From Pseudomonas sp. IAC-BECa141 (GTDB taxonomy: Bacteria > Pseudomonadota > Gammaproteobacteria > Pseudomonadales > Pseudomonadaceae): a DNA stretch of 64,000 nt. Shown here piece after piece: positions 36,335 to 45,469 of the stretch. Position 1 is the stretch's first letter. Every line of letters begins with the position of its first letter. The DNA is taken from NCBI RefSeq assembly GCF_020544405.1, contig NZ_CP065410.1, positions 3,224,001 through 3,288,000 on the forward strand. The letters run 5' to 3'. Made by a program: the position numbers and the translations under genes. A model generated the notes under the pieces. That model worked only from the letters and a program-made list of their open reading frames with translations, did no database searches and was not told the DNA's origin.

Positions 36335-38833
36335 TCAGCTCGGCAGGTATTCCTGGCTCCAGCTGTCGTTGATCACCTTTTTATCCATCAGTGCCTCGAT
36401 CTGTGGCTCGCTAAAGCCCATCTCGCGCATGACGGCGCGGGTCGAGGCACCAAACTTTTCAGCCGGTGGCAATGCACGAATCGGTGCGTGCCGTGGGCGA
36501 ATTGCAAACGGATCCAGCTGCGTAATGCGATGACCGCTTGGATGATCCGCATACACACTGAATGAGTAACTGCCGTTCCCGGTGCCCGGCAGACCATCCG
36601 CAGCACGACTGTATCGCTGGCGTAGCTGATCAATATTGTCCGGAACGGCGGCAGCCAGATTCACCGCTTGCAGGCGTTGCTGCCAGGTTTCACCGGGTGC
36701 CTGGGCCAGCGCCAGGGTCAGGAATGCCGCACGATCCTGCGCTTGAGCAATACCCCTCAGCCCGTCAACCGAGTCCAGTCGCTCAAGTTCGGTCAAGTCA
36801 GTATCGAGGTACAACCAGCCGTCAGCGGTGTGATAGAAGCGCGACAATTCGTGGTATCCCATCACGTCACGTCCCGATGGCTCATCGAATGGCGCACGTC
36901 CCACGTAGTCATAACAGAACGGAACCTGTACCAGGTTGCCAAGCGCCGCCAGCGATGTACGTGCGCGACTGACCTGACCGGTACGAGTTTTCTGGTAAAG
37001 CGCCGCCGCCACACCCAACGCCGCAGCGAATCCGCACATGACATCGATCGTGCCGACGTGCGCATGCTCTTCTGGCGTTTCCATCCCGCCGCCGAAGCGC
37101 AACATGATGCCGGTTGTGGCCTGAATCAGATCGTCGTAGCCCAGGTAGTCGGTACGCGGCCCGCGGCGTGGGCCACCGAAGCAATCGAGCTGACAGAAGA
37201 TCACACCTGGGTTGATTGCCTTGAGGCTGGCCTCATCCAGCCCCAGCGGCGCAAGTTGACGATCAGGCGCATTCATTACGATCACGTCGACGGTCTGTAC
37301 CAGCTTGTCGAATACCTCGCGTCCTTCCTGCTGGTTGAGGTCGACCAGAATGCTTTGTTTGCCGCGCGCCGACGACAGGCCGAAGACCACCGTATTCCAC
37401 GGATCATAGTTTGGCGTGGTCGGATCAAGTTTGATCACCTCAGCGCCGAAGCGTCCCAGATAGGAAGTGGAATGCGGACCGGCGATGACGTTGGTCAGAT
37501 CAAGAATCCGTACACCGTCCAGCCAGCCCTTCGGCGCGGAATCCGACACTGCCGGCAGGACATCACGCGGCGTTTCGTCCAGCGTTGCCAAAGCCTCGTC
37601 AATGCTGACATCGCGGCGCGATACGGGGGCGAGCATCAGAGCCGCACTGTCTTCAAGCCAGGCCATTGGTCCCGGCTGCTTCATTACTCCGTATTTGTGG
37701 TCGATCACATCGACCACGAGCCCTGCGGTATTGGCGTGCTCGTCGTGCAGCCACTCCCGGGTCGAACGGTGTGGCGTGCCGGGGAACTGCCCTTCCCCGA
37801 AGATCACTTCCCACTGCGCCGAGGTCTTTGTCAGAAACACATCTTTCATGCGCTCGGAAATGCGCTTGGCCCAATTGGCCGGGAGCGGATAAACCCCAAG
37901 CGAGGCATCGCCTTCCCACTGCGAGAACGGCAGGTACGGGTCATCCACCTTGGGCAAGCCGGCAGCGATCATCTCATCCAGCAACCCCATGGCTTGCAGG
38001 CAGCGTTTGGCGTGAGACCGGTGCGACGGGCAGACCGCATAGAACTTTCGGCCATCGGCGCATTCGTACGTGCGATAGAACGGGTCGAGGTACTCCTGCA
38101 ACTCGCCGTAGCTAAGGTTCATCGGTAAACCTTGCGCACGTCGGCGCTCGATTTCCTTTTCGCGCAGGGTTTTGTAGCGCAGCGGATAATCGTCGATCTT
38201 GATCGAGTTATACGACAGTCCTTCCATCACCGCTGCCGCCAGCGGTACTTCTATTTCGTCCCCCAGACCGGTGCGTTGGCGAGCCTGCAATGCCAGCATC
38301 ACCGAGGACGCGGCCAGCATAGTGCCGTACGCCGAGGCCAGTGGCAGCGGCGAGAAGCTCGGATTGAATCCCATCAATACACGGTTCTGCCCCATGTCAG
38401 TGAAAACACCGGAGGCCGAGGCGATGATTGCTTCAGTGGCGCGCCACTGCCGACGTAGCTCATCGTTGCTGGCAAAGCCTGGAATGGAAAGCGTGATCAG
38501 GCTTGGGCGCTCGGTACGTAGCTCGGAAAAATCGAGGCCCAGGCGAGTCATGACGCCTGGACGGAAGTTCTCGATCAGGATGTCAGCCTTGGCGATCATC
38601 TGCCGTGCCTGCTGAAGGCCTTCAGGCGACTTCAGTTCAAGACTGACGCAGAGCTTGTTGCGATTGAGCACGGCATTGGCCGGGCTATCCCAAAGCGGCC
38701 CACCGGGTGGGTCGATGTGAATGACCGTCGCTCCGAGATCCGCGAGGATCATCGCAACGGCCGGGCCGGCAATGTATTGACCGAAGTCGATGACGTTAAC
38801 GCCACAAAGAGGCAGTTGACTGCGCTGTGCCAT
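36335..38833 (-). CDS. dddD: DMSP CoA-transferase/lyase DddD
   Basis: An 832-residue fusion of two class III CoA-transferase (CaiB/BaiF) domains, which is the special plan of DddD. Domain 1 covers about 8-400 and domain 2 about 435-825. In domain 2 the expected catalytic Asp is D597 (TIDVMCGFAAALGVAAAL); at the matching place in domain 1 (PLPLASAYGTMLA) there is no Asp, as in DddD. DddD acts on DMSP and acetyl-CoA/CoA to release dimethyl sulfide and give 3-hydroxypropionyl-CoA. AAGGGTG precedes the ATG. It heads the dddD-dddB-dddC-dddT block and is divergent from a LysR regulator. Confidence 0.9.
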   Translation of the reverse strand: MAQRSQLPLCGVNVIDFGQYIAGPAVAMILADLGATVIHIDPPGGPLWDSPANAVLNRNKLCVSLELKSPEGLQQARQMIAKADILIENFRPGVMTRLGLDFSELRTERPSLITLSIPGFASNDELRRQWRATEAIIASASGVFTDMGQNRVLMGFNPSFSPLPLASAYGTMLAASSVMLALQARQRTGLGDEIEVPLAAAVMEGLSYNSIKIDDYPLRYKTLREKEIERRRAQGLPMNLSYGELQEYLDPFYRTYECADGRKFYAVCPSHRSHAKRCLQAMGLLDEMIAAGLPKVDDPYLPFSQWEGDASLGVYPLPANWAKRISERMKDVFLTKTSAQWEVIFGEGQFPGTPHRSTREWLHDEHANTAGLVVDVIDHKYGVMKQPGPMAWLEDSAALMLAPVSRRDVSIDEALATLDETPRDVLPAVSDSAPKGWLDGVRILDLTNVIAGPHSTSYLGRFGAEVIKLDPTTPNYDPWNTVVFGLSSARGKQSILVDLNQQEGREVFDKLVQTVDVIVMNAPDRQLAPLGLDEASLKAINPGVIFCQLDCFGGPRRGPRTDYLGYDDLIQATTGIMLRFGGGMETPEEHAHVGTIDVMCGFAAALGVAAALYQKTRTGQVSRARTSLAALGNLVQVPFCYDYVGRAPFDEPSGRDVMGYHELSRFYHTADGWLYLDTDLTELERLDSVDGLRGIAQAQDRAAFLTLALAQAPGETWQQRLQAVNLAAAVPDNIDQLRQRYSRAADGLPGTGNGSYSFSVYADHPSGHRITQLDPFAIRPRHAPIRALPPAEKFGASTRAVMREMGFSEPQIEALMDKKVINDSWSQEYLPS

Positions 38834-39139
38834 GATTCACCCTTTATTTTTATTGACCTGCCAGCAGTTGCGGGCAGGCCATTTCTTGATGTTTGAGGTC
38901 GTCGGCAACGTGGCGCAGCCCTTGCGGTGGCCGACTGCCGAAGAACGACTTGACGAATACTTTCGTGAAAAGTCGGTGTCGGCGAAAGCAATAAAAAAAA
39001 GCCCTGAGGGGTCATTTTTTTATGTATTGCAAGCAGGATTTATGGGTTTATGCTCCGATGATCCCGAATCCATAGCATCCGGCCTTGCCAAAAGCCGGGG
39101 ATTACAACAACAGGCGTGCACGCCATCGAGTTCGGCACC
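38834..39139. promoter_or_regulatory. Divergent promoter region dddD / LysR regulator
   Basis: A 306-bp gap with no coding sequence between dddD (-) and the LysR gene (+). It has an A-tract near 38990-39000 followed by T-runs (39015-39022), a plausible position for divergent promoters and LysR binding, but I cannot point to a single clear operator. Confidence 0.4.
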
Positions 39140-40036
39140 ATGAAAAAACGATTGCCTCCACTTAACTGGTTGCGCGCCTTCGAGGCTGCGGCGCGTCACC
39201 TCAGCTTTACCGATGCCGCATTGGAGCTGAACCTGACCCAGGCTGCTATCAGCCAACAGATCAAGGCTCTCGAATCGCAACTCGGTGCTGCGCTGTTCAA
39301 GCGTTTGCCCCGGGGATTGGAGCTGACCGAACCGGGACTGGCGTTTTTGCCGGCGGTACACGACTCGGTGGAAAGACTGGCAGCGGCGACCGATGAGATA
39401 TTCGGCCAAGGCCATCGTAAAGTGCTGACCATCCGCTTCAGCCTGGTTTATTTCACCCACTGGCTGGCACCCAGGCTCGCTCGCTTTCGCCAGTTACACC
39501 CCCAGATCAACCTGCGAATCACGAGCAATATCTGGATGGGCGAAACCGATCTCGAAGCAGATCTGGAGATTCGTTACGGCAGCGGCAAATGGCCGGGGCT
39601 CAAGAGCGAACGCCTGACGTGGGACAAACTGTTCCCCGTGTGCTCGCCCGAGTTGCCCTGCTCTGAAAAACCGCTGAACTCCCCTGCCGACCTGGGCCAT
39701 CACCAACTGCTGCACGTTCTGGGCTATGAAGAAGGTTGGGGTTACTGGCTGAAAAAGGCCAAGGCCGATCATGTGGATTATTCACAAGGCATGCAGTTCG
39801 ACACGCTGATCTCGGCCCTGAAAATGGCCGAGCTGGGGCAAGGGGTGGCACTGGCCCGCTCAACGTTGGTCGAACAGCACCTGGCGTCGGGTCAATTGAT
39901 CGCACCATTGGCTGCGCGGTTTGAAACTTCAGAGGCGTTTTACCTGGTCTACTCACCACACAAGATTGTCAATCCTCAAGCGGCTGCGTTTGCCGAATGG
40001 CTGACCGAAGAGGCTCAGGCCGAACGCCGGATCTGA
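39140..40036 (+). CDS. LysR-type regulator, candidate DddR
   Basis: A 298-residue GcvA-like LysR protein. The start MKKRLPPLNWLRAFEAAA at 39140 is the family form; an ATG eight codons upstream (39116) also exists. The winged-helix part has DAALELNLTQAAISQQIKAL and the effector domain follows. The divergent position beside dddD is that of DddR, the LysR activator of DMSP genes in other bacteria; the name is inferred from position. It may also serve the ABC transporter genes 256 bp downstream on the same strand. Confidence 0.85.
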   Translation: MKKRLPPLNWLRAFEAAARHLSFTDAALELNLTQAAISQQIKALESQLGAALFKRLPRGLELTEPGLAFLPAVHDSVERLAAATDEIFGQGHRKVLTIRFSLVYFTHWLAPRLARFRQLHPQINLRITSNIWMGETDLEADLEIRYGSGKWPGLKSERLTWDKLFPVCSPELPCSEKPLNSPADLGHHQLLHVLGYEEGWGYWLKKAKADHVDYSQGMQFDTLISALKMAELGQGVALARSTLVEQHLASGQLIAPLAARFETSEAFYLVYSPHKIVNPQAAAFAEWLTEEAQAERRI

Positions 40037-40292
40037 TAACCCTGCGGCGTTTCCAGTTGACTGTGGCCGACCGGAACACGGTGCAATCAACTGGAGCCCT
40101 CGAGCGGTCCCAGGGATAACCTTCCACCGCTCACGCATAAATAAATTCGCCCCATTGGCCTTTTTTTTATTGCTTTTCCCCTTCCGTGTTTTTTCAGACA
40201 GTGAAGCCCTGATCGTTACTGAGGCTTTGCGCCGACAGCGTGCGTATCGCCCCGCAACGGTTACCCACAACAATAAAAAACGGGTATCACGT

Positions 40293-41348
40293 ATGAACAG
40301 CTTCCCTTTGCTTTTGCTTTGTCCCCTGGTCTGCGCCAGTGCTTTGGCCAACACAAGCCTTACAGTGGTGTCATATGGCGGCAACCTGACCGATGCGCAG
40401 ATTCAAGCCGCCCATAAACCATTTACGGCCGCGACCGGTACCCAGGTCATTTCCGAGGATTACTCCGGTGGCATCGCGCAGATCAAGACCCAGGTCGACA
40501 GCAAGAAAGTCTCCTGGGACGTGGTAGATGCCGAGTTGCTCAACGTATTACGCGCCTGCAATACCGGTTTGCTGGAAAAAATCGACCCAAAGTCCCTCGC
40601 TCCCGCCCCCGACGGCACGCCAGCCGAAAAAGATTTCATTCCCGGCGCGTTAAGCGATTGCGGCGTTGCCAGCTACGTCTGGTCCACCGTGATGGCCTAC
40701 AACAGCAACGCCTTTACGGGCGAGCAACCCAAGACACTGAAAGACTTCTTCGACATCAAGCGTTTTCCTGGCAAGCGATCATTGCGCAAGGCCCCGCAAG
40801 TCAATCTGGAATGGGCCTTGATGGCCGATGGCGTTGCCCGGGATCAAGTCTATGCAACACTTGAAACAGAGCAAGGCCTTGATCGCGCCTTCGCCAAACT
40901 CGACACCATCAAGGATCAGGTCGTCTGGTGGGAGGCTGGAGCGCAACCGCCACAGCTGTTAGCCGATGGCCAGGTCAGCATGACCTCCGCCTACAGCGGG
41001 CGCATCGTGATTGCCAGCAAGAAAGAACACCAGCCATTCAAGATCGTCTGGGACGGTCAGGTCTATGACATGGAGGCCTGGGTTTTACCGGCAGGAAATA
41101 CCAATAAAACCCTCGCTTTCGACTTCCTCAAGTTTGCGACACAAAGCTCGGTACTCGCCGATCAAGCCAATTACATCCCCTACGGCCCTACGCGCTATTC
41201 CTCGCAAAAGATGCTCAGCCCGGAAGTCCAGGCTGACTTGCCTACCAGCCCCGCCAACTTCGCGAACGCCTTGCAAGTGAACTCCGAATGGTGGGGTGAC
41301 CACGCCGATGAGTTGAACGAACGCTTCAACGCCTGGCTGGCCAGATAA
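40293..41348 (+). CDS. ABC transporter periplasmic binding protein, polyamine/osmolyte type
   Basis: A 351-residue exported solute-binding protein of the PotD class. The start MNSFPLLLLCP at 40293 begins the signal peptide (cleavage about ASALA|NTSL); the frame extends 46 residues upstream without family character. SLTVVSYGGNLTDAQIQAA and the later WVLPAGNTNKTLAFDFLKFA are typical of the class. It begins a four-gene importer inside the ddd island, so a related organic osmolyte, betaine or amine is a plausible ligand, but polyamines or GABA are equally possible from sequence. Confidence 0.88.
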   Translation: MNSFPLLLLCPLVCASALANTSLTVVSYGGNLTDAQIQAAHKPFTAATGTQVISEDYSGGIAQIKTQVDSKKVSWDVVDAELLNVLRACNTGLLEKIDPKSLAPAPDGTPAEKDFIPGALSDCGVASYVWSTVMAYNSNAFTGEQPKTLKDFFDIKRFPGKRSLRKAPQVNLEWALMADGVARDQVYATLETEQGLDRAFAKLDTIKDQVVWWEAGAQPPQLLADGQVSMTSAYSGRIVIASKKEHQPFKIVWDGQVYDMEAWVLPAGNTNKTLAFDFLKFATQSSVLADQANYIPYGPTRYSSQKMLSPEVQADLPTSPANFANALQVNSEWWGDHADELNERFNAWLAR

Positions 41349-41355
41349 GTCTTTT

Positions 41356-41377
41356 CAGCGGCTACGGGAGGCCGCTG
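41356..41377 (+). terminator. Intra-operon hairpin after the binding-protein gene
   Basis: Arms CAGCGGC and GCCGCTG with an eight-base loop and no T-run, 8 bp after the binding-protein stop. Such hairpins often stabilise the upstream message, so the binding protein may be made in excess over the membrane parts. Confidence 0.55.
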
Positions 41378-41473
41378 CCATCAAAACTCAGGGACACGTG
41401 ACGCCGTTACTTCAGCGCGGAGCGAAGCGCGGCGTTATTCCAGCGCAATTCGAACAAGAACAATAGGTGCCCC

Positions 41474-42556
41474 ATGGATTCACAATCGTTTGTCAGTTTC
41501 CGCAATGTTCAAAAAAGTTACGACGGCGAGTCGCTCGTAGTGAAGAACTTCAACCTGGATATTCAGCAAGGCGAGTTCGTCACAATGCTGGGACCTTCCG
41601 GCTCGGGCAAGACCACATGCCTGATGATGCTTGCCGGGTTTGAAACCGTTACCCACGGGGAAATCTGCATCGACGCCAAGCCTGTCAACGACATTGCGCC
41701 GCAGAAACGCGGCATCGGTATGGTGTTCCAGAACTATGCCTTGTTTCCGCACCTGACCATTGCCGAGAACCTGGCCTTTCCGCTCAAGGTGCGTAACTTC
41801 AGTCGCAGCGAGATTCAACAGCGTGTGACCCAAGCCCTGGACATGGTTGCCCTGGGCAAGTTGAGCAACCGCATGCCGGCGCAGCTTTCCGGGGGGCAAA
41901 AGCAACGCGTGGCACTGGCCCGTGCGCTGATTTTCGAGCCCAGACTGGTGCTGATGGATGAGCCACTGGGCGCGCTGGATAAACAGCTTCGCGAACAGAT
42001 GCAGTACGAGATCAAGCGTCTGTCCAAGCAACTGGGTATCACCGTGGTGTACGTCACCCACGATCAGAGTGAAGCCCTGACCATGTCTGATCGCATCGCG
42101 GTCTTCAACGACGGCATCGTGCAGCAATTGGCCAATCCGTCAGATCTCTACGAAAAACCGGAAACCGCTTTTGTCTCAAGCTTTATTGGTGAGAACAACC
42201 GCCTGCACGGCCAGGTCACGGCGATCGAGAATGGATACTGCACCGTGCGTGTTGGCGAGCACTTGCTCAAGGCCCGTGCGGTAAAAGTCTCGGGAGTGGG
42301 CTCACCTACTACCCTCTCGATTCGCCCCGAGCGCGTGTTGATGAACCCGGCTCAGTGGGAGTGTGAGAACCGTGTGCCCGCTCGCGTTCTCGAGGTCATC
42401 TACCACGGCGACCACTTACGCGCCCGCCTGGAATTGGCCGGGCACTCGGAATTCATCGTCAAGGTTGTCAATGCCGCTGGACGAAGTTGTCCCAGTGTCG
42501 GTGAGCAAATCATGTTGGGCTGGGCTGTCGACGACTGTCGCGCGCTGGATGCTTGA
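41474..42556 (+). CDS. ABC transporter ATPase, PotA type
   Basis: A 360-residue ATPase: Walker A GPSGSGKTT, signature LSGGQKQRVALARAL, Walker B LVLMDEPLGALD, H-loop YVTHDQSEAL, then a C-terminal TOBE domain (about 280-355). It powers the importer of the two following permeases. The class is the polyamine/opine/Fe group. The next gene starts 40 bp downstream. Confidence 0.93.
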   Translation: MDSQSFVSFRNVQKSYDGESLVVKNFNLDIQQGEFVTMLGPSGSGKTTCLMMLAGFETVTHGEICIDAKPVNDIAPQKRGIGMVFQNYALFPHLTIAENLAFPLKVRNFSRSEIQQRVTQALDMVALGKLSNRMPAQLSGGQKQRVALARALIFEPRLVLMDEPLGALDKQLREQMQYEIKRLSKQLGITVVYVTHDQSEALTMSDRIAVFNDGIVQQLANPSDLYEKPETAFVSSFIGENNRLHGQVTAIENGYCTVRVGEHLLKARAVKVSGVGSPTTLSIRPERVLMNPAQWECENRVPARVLEVIYHGDHLRARLELAGHSEFIVKVVNAAGRSCPSVGEQIMLGWAVDDCRALDA

Positions 42557-42595
42557 GCCATGACGCCTGCCAATCACTCTTCACTGGAGTCCACC

Positions 42596-43870
42596 ATGAG
42601 CAGTTCATATGCCGCCCGGCCGCTGAGCGGGCAAGTCCTTGATGACCATGCGCAACCGAGCCTGCGCGTCCGTTTACAAAGAGCAGAACGGGTCAATAAG
42701 GTTCGTTCCCTGCTGCTGGTTCTCCCTTTGCTGGCCTTCATCACGGTGTTCTTTCTGCTGCCCATCGGAACCATGCTGATGCGCAGTGTAGAAAATGGAA
42801 CGCTATCGACTTACATGCCGCTAACCAGCCAGGCGCTGGGTGACTGGGACGGTAAGGCCGTGCCGAATGAACAGGTTTACGCGACACTGGCTGAAGAAAT
42901 AGTCAGCCTGGATCATAGTCAGCAGCTAGACCGAGTGGGCTCTGATCTCAACCGGGTCAAAAGTGGCTTCCAAAGCCTGTTCAGCAAAACCGCGCGAGAG
43001 CTGGGCAAGTCCAGACCTGCCAGCGGAAACTATGCAGCGGGAATGGTGAGCATAGACAGTCGATGGGGGCAACTCGGCACTTGGGCACAACTCAAATCCA
43101 TGGCGCCTGCGTATTCGGGCATCCACTATCTGGCCGCCCTGGACTTGCAATACGACGATCAGGGCAACGTGGTACGTCAACCCGAGAGCCGGCGGATCTA
43201 CGTCAGCATTCTGTTGAAGACCCTGACCATGACCGTCGGCATCACGTTGCTATGCATGTTGCTGGGCTACCCGCTGGCATACATGCTGGCCACGCTGCCG
43301 GCCAAAGTCAGTAATGTCCTGATAATTCTGGTACTGCTGCCCTTCTGGACGTCGTTGCTGGTACGCACTACAGCCTGGATGGTGATCCTGCAATCGAGCG
43401 GCGTGCTCAACAGCACCCTGCTCAAGCTCGGCCTGATTGCCCAGCCACTGGATCTGATGTTCAACATGTGGGGCACGGTCATCGCCATGACGCACATCCT
43501 GCTGCCGTTCATGGTGCTGCCGATGTACAGCGTGATGAAGAGCATCGATCAGACCTACATCCGTGCTGCGCACTCTATGGGTGCCAGCTCGTTGCGAACC
43601 TTTGTACGCATCTATTTTCCACTTTCTCTGCCGGGCCTGAGCGCTGGCGGGATCCTGGTGTTCATCCTCGCCATTGGTTACTACATCACGCCAGCGTTGG
43701 TGGGCGGGCGTACCGGCCAGGTCATCAGCAACTTCATCGCGTACCACATGCAAACCTCACTCAACTGGGGCCTGGCCGCGGCCATCGGCAGCATCTTGCT
43801 GTTGATCGTGCTATTTCTCTATTGGCTGTACGACCGTGTGGTCGGCATCAGCAACATGAAACTGGGGTAA
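42596..43870 (+). CDS. ABC transporter permease, PotB type with long periplasmic insert
   Basis: A 424-residue membrane permease. After the first helix (LLLVLPLLAFITVFFLLP) there is a large soluble insert (about residues 65-185) rich in charged residues before the second helix at about 195. The EAA-type loop is RAAHSMGASSLRTFVRIYFP. The ATG at 42596 with CTGGAG seven nt upstream is preferred to the one at 42560. The long insert between helices 1 and 2 is characteristic of a subgroup of this permease class. The partner permease follows after 6 bp. Confidence 0.9.
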   Translation: MSSSYAARPLSGQVLDDHAQPSLRVRLQRAERVNKVRSLLLVLPLLAFITVFFLLPIGTMLMRSVENGTLSTYMPLTSQALGDWDGKAVPNEQVYATLAEEIVSLDHSQQLDRVGSDLNRVKSGFQSLFSKTARELGKSRPASGNYAAGMVSIDSRWGQLGTWAQLKSMAPAYSGIHYLAALDLQYDDQGNVVRQPESRRIYVSILLKTLTMTVGITLLCMLLGYPLAYMLATLPAKVSNVLIILVLLPFWTSLLVRTTAWMVILQSSGVLNSTLLKLGLIAQPLDLMFNMWGTVIAMTHILLPFMVLPMYSVMKSIDQTYIRAAHSMGASSLRTFVRIYFPLSLPGLSAGGILVFILAIGYYITPALVGGRTGQVISNFIAYHMQTSLNWGLAAAIGSILLLIVLFLYWLYDRVVGISNMKLG

Positions 43871-43876
43871 CCGAAA

Positions 43877-44725
43877 ATGAGCCTTCCAAGTTATACCGGC
43901 CCGCTGGGGCGCACCTGGTTCTACGGCGTTCGCGGCTTCGGTCTGTTGGTGCTGCTGTTTTTGATCTTGCCGGTGCTGGTAGTTATTCCACTGTCTTTCA
44001 ACGTCGAGCCTTATTTCAGCTTCACCAGCGGTATGCTCAAGCTCGATCCGGCAGCGTTTTCCAGTCGCTGGTACCACGAGTTGCTGGAAGATCCAATGTG
44101 GCTACTGTCATTCAAAAACAGCCTGATCATCGCCGCGAGTTCGACGGTGATCGCTACGCTGCTTGGCACCTTGGCGGCACTGGGGCTCAGTCGCTCAAAC
44201 CTGCCGTGCAAAGCACTGCTGATGGGCACTCTGATTTCACCGATGATTGTCCCGGTGATCATTTCCTCGGCAGGTATGTACTTCTTCTACAGCACCTTGG
44301 GCCTGGCGCATAACCATCTTGGGATCATTCTCGCCCACGCGGTACTTGGCACACCGTTTGTGATCATCACGGTGACTGCGACCCTGGTGAGCTTCGATCA
44401 CTCGTTGACACGGGCCGCTTCGAGCCTGGGTGCATCGTCCTCCTATACCTTCCTGCGAATCACTTTCCCGCTAATTCGCCCCGGAATCATTTCCGGAGGC
44501 CTCTTCGCCATGGTTACCTCGTTCGACGAAGCAGTGGTGGTGCAATTTCTCGGAGGCATCGAGCAACGCACAATCCCTCGGCAAATGTGGTCAGGGATGC
44601 GAGAGCAGATCAGCCCGACCATCTTGGCCGCCGCTACGTTACTGATTCTGGGGTCAGTGATGTTGTTGGTGGCGATTGAAATCATGCGCCGCCGCGCCTT
44701 GCGTTTACGTGGTATCAAGGAGTGA
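43877..44725 (+). CDS. ABC transporter permease, PotC type
   Basis: A 282-residue inner-membrane permease with six predicted helices and the EAA-type loop RAASSLGASSSYTFLRITFP. It is the last gene of the four-gene importer and lies 6 bp behind the PotB-type gene, with a ribosome site inside GGGGTAACCGAAAATG. It ends with the Arg-rich RRRALRLRGIKE. A hairpin follows 11 bp after the stop. Confidence 0.92.
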   Translation: MSLPSYTGPLGRTWFYGVRGFGLLVLLFLILPVLVVIPLSFNVEPYFSFTSGMLKLDPAAFSSRWYHELLEDPMWLLSFKNSLIIAASSTVIATLLGTLAALGLSRSNLPCKALLMGTLISPMIVPVIISSAGMYFFYSTLGLAHNHLGIILAHAVLGTPFVIITVTATLVSFDHSLTRAASSLGASSSYTFLRITFPLIRPGIISGGLFAMVTSFDEAVVVQFLGGIEQRTIPRQMWSGMREQISPTILAAATLLILGSVMLLVAIEIMRRRALRLRGIKE

Positions 44726-44735
44726 ACCGGCTCCT

Positions 44736-44764
44736 AGCCGACAGCGCCTGAGTCGCCGTCGGCT
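44736..44764 (+). terminator. Hairpin at the end of the ABC operon
   Basis: AGCCGAC (44736-44742) pairs with GTCGGCT (44758-44764), with an inner GCG/CGC. No T-run follows, so it may be a 3' stabiliser. The 301-bp gap up to the integrase remnant shows no other feature. Confidence 0.55.
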
Positions 44765-45026
44765 GGGCGACACAAAGCTCCCAGCAGCTCTCCTACAGTG
44801 CTTGACTCCCTTCAATGGTATAGCTTTTGAAGTAATGGATTTCCCTGCGAAGTTTGAACGAATTCGTCTGCAATCATTAACGCGAAGGACGCGATGCAGG
44901 TGCCATTATCGCCATGATGAGCGGACTGTGTCGGAGCTTTAGTCCAGTCCAGATTTTCGCAGGTATCATCGACAGCTCAATACCATTTGTTAGTAGCGGC
45001 GAATCGTCCATTCGCGACGAGCTGAT

Positions 45027-45387
45027 TGGAAAAACGAAGGCCAAACGGCGAATCGAGGTCATTGGCGAGCTGAAGGTTTTGATTGATCGAATCATGGCCC
45101 GTAAAGCTGGGCACAAGGTCCACTCGACGCGGCTGATCGTGACAGAGGATGGCACCCCGATGACGGAGGCGATGTTGCGGAGGCGGTTTGATGTGGCCCG
45201 GGAGGCCGCTGGAGTTGAAAAGGCCGAGTTCCAAATGCGCGATCTGCGCGCCAAGGCTGGCACCGACAAGGCGGAATCGAGTGGCGATATCATGCAGGCC
45301 AAGGATCAACCTGGGCATACCACTGTCGTGATGACCGAGCAGTACATTCGAAATCGCAAGGGCAAAAGAGTCATGCCCACGAAGTGA
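45027..45387 (+). pseudogene. 3' half of a phage-type tyrosine integrase
   Basis: Only the C-terminal catalytic part is present (from about ELIGKTKAKRRIEVIGELK to TEQYIRNRKGKRVMPTK). MRDLRAKAGTDKAE (box II), the GHTTVVM segment and the Tyr in EQYIRNRKGK remain, but the N-terminal core-binding domain and the box-I Arg are missing, so it cannot recombine. The frame is open upstream to 44914, but that part has no integrase character. It points toward a tRNA-Leu fragment 83 bp downstream, the natural target side of such an integrase. Confidence 0.82.
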
Positions 45388-45426
45388 ATTGCGGACCACT
45401 GTCGAAATTGCGGACCGGAAACAAAC

Positions 45427-45460
45427 AAGGGTTTGCATCAGCATTCGCCCGCAAACCCTT
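45427..45460 (-). terminator. Hairpin behind the tRNA-Leu fragment
   Basis: Ten-base arms AAGGGTTTGC and GCAAACCCTT. It lies 10 bp beyond the CCA end of the tRNA-Leu fragment in its direction of transcription, so it was probably the tRNA terminator. Confidence 0.7.
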
Positions 45461-45469
45461 GATTTAAGA

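Noticed and set aside
36668..38128. A 486-codon open frame antisense to dddD
   Set aside because: It lies wholly inside dddD on the other strand, lacks a ribosome site and recognisable domains; long antisense frames are usual in GC-rich genes.
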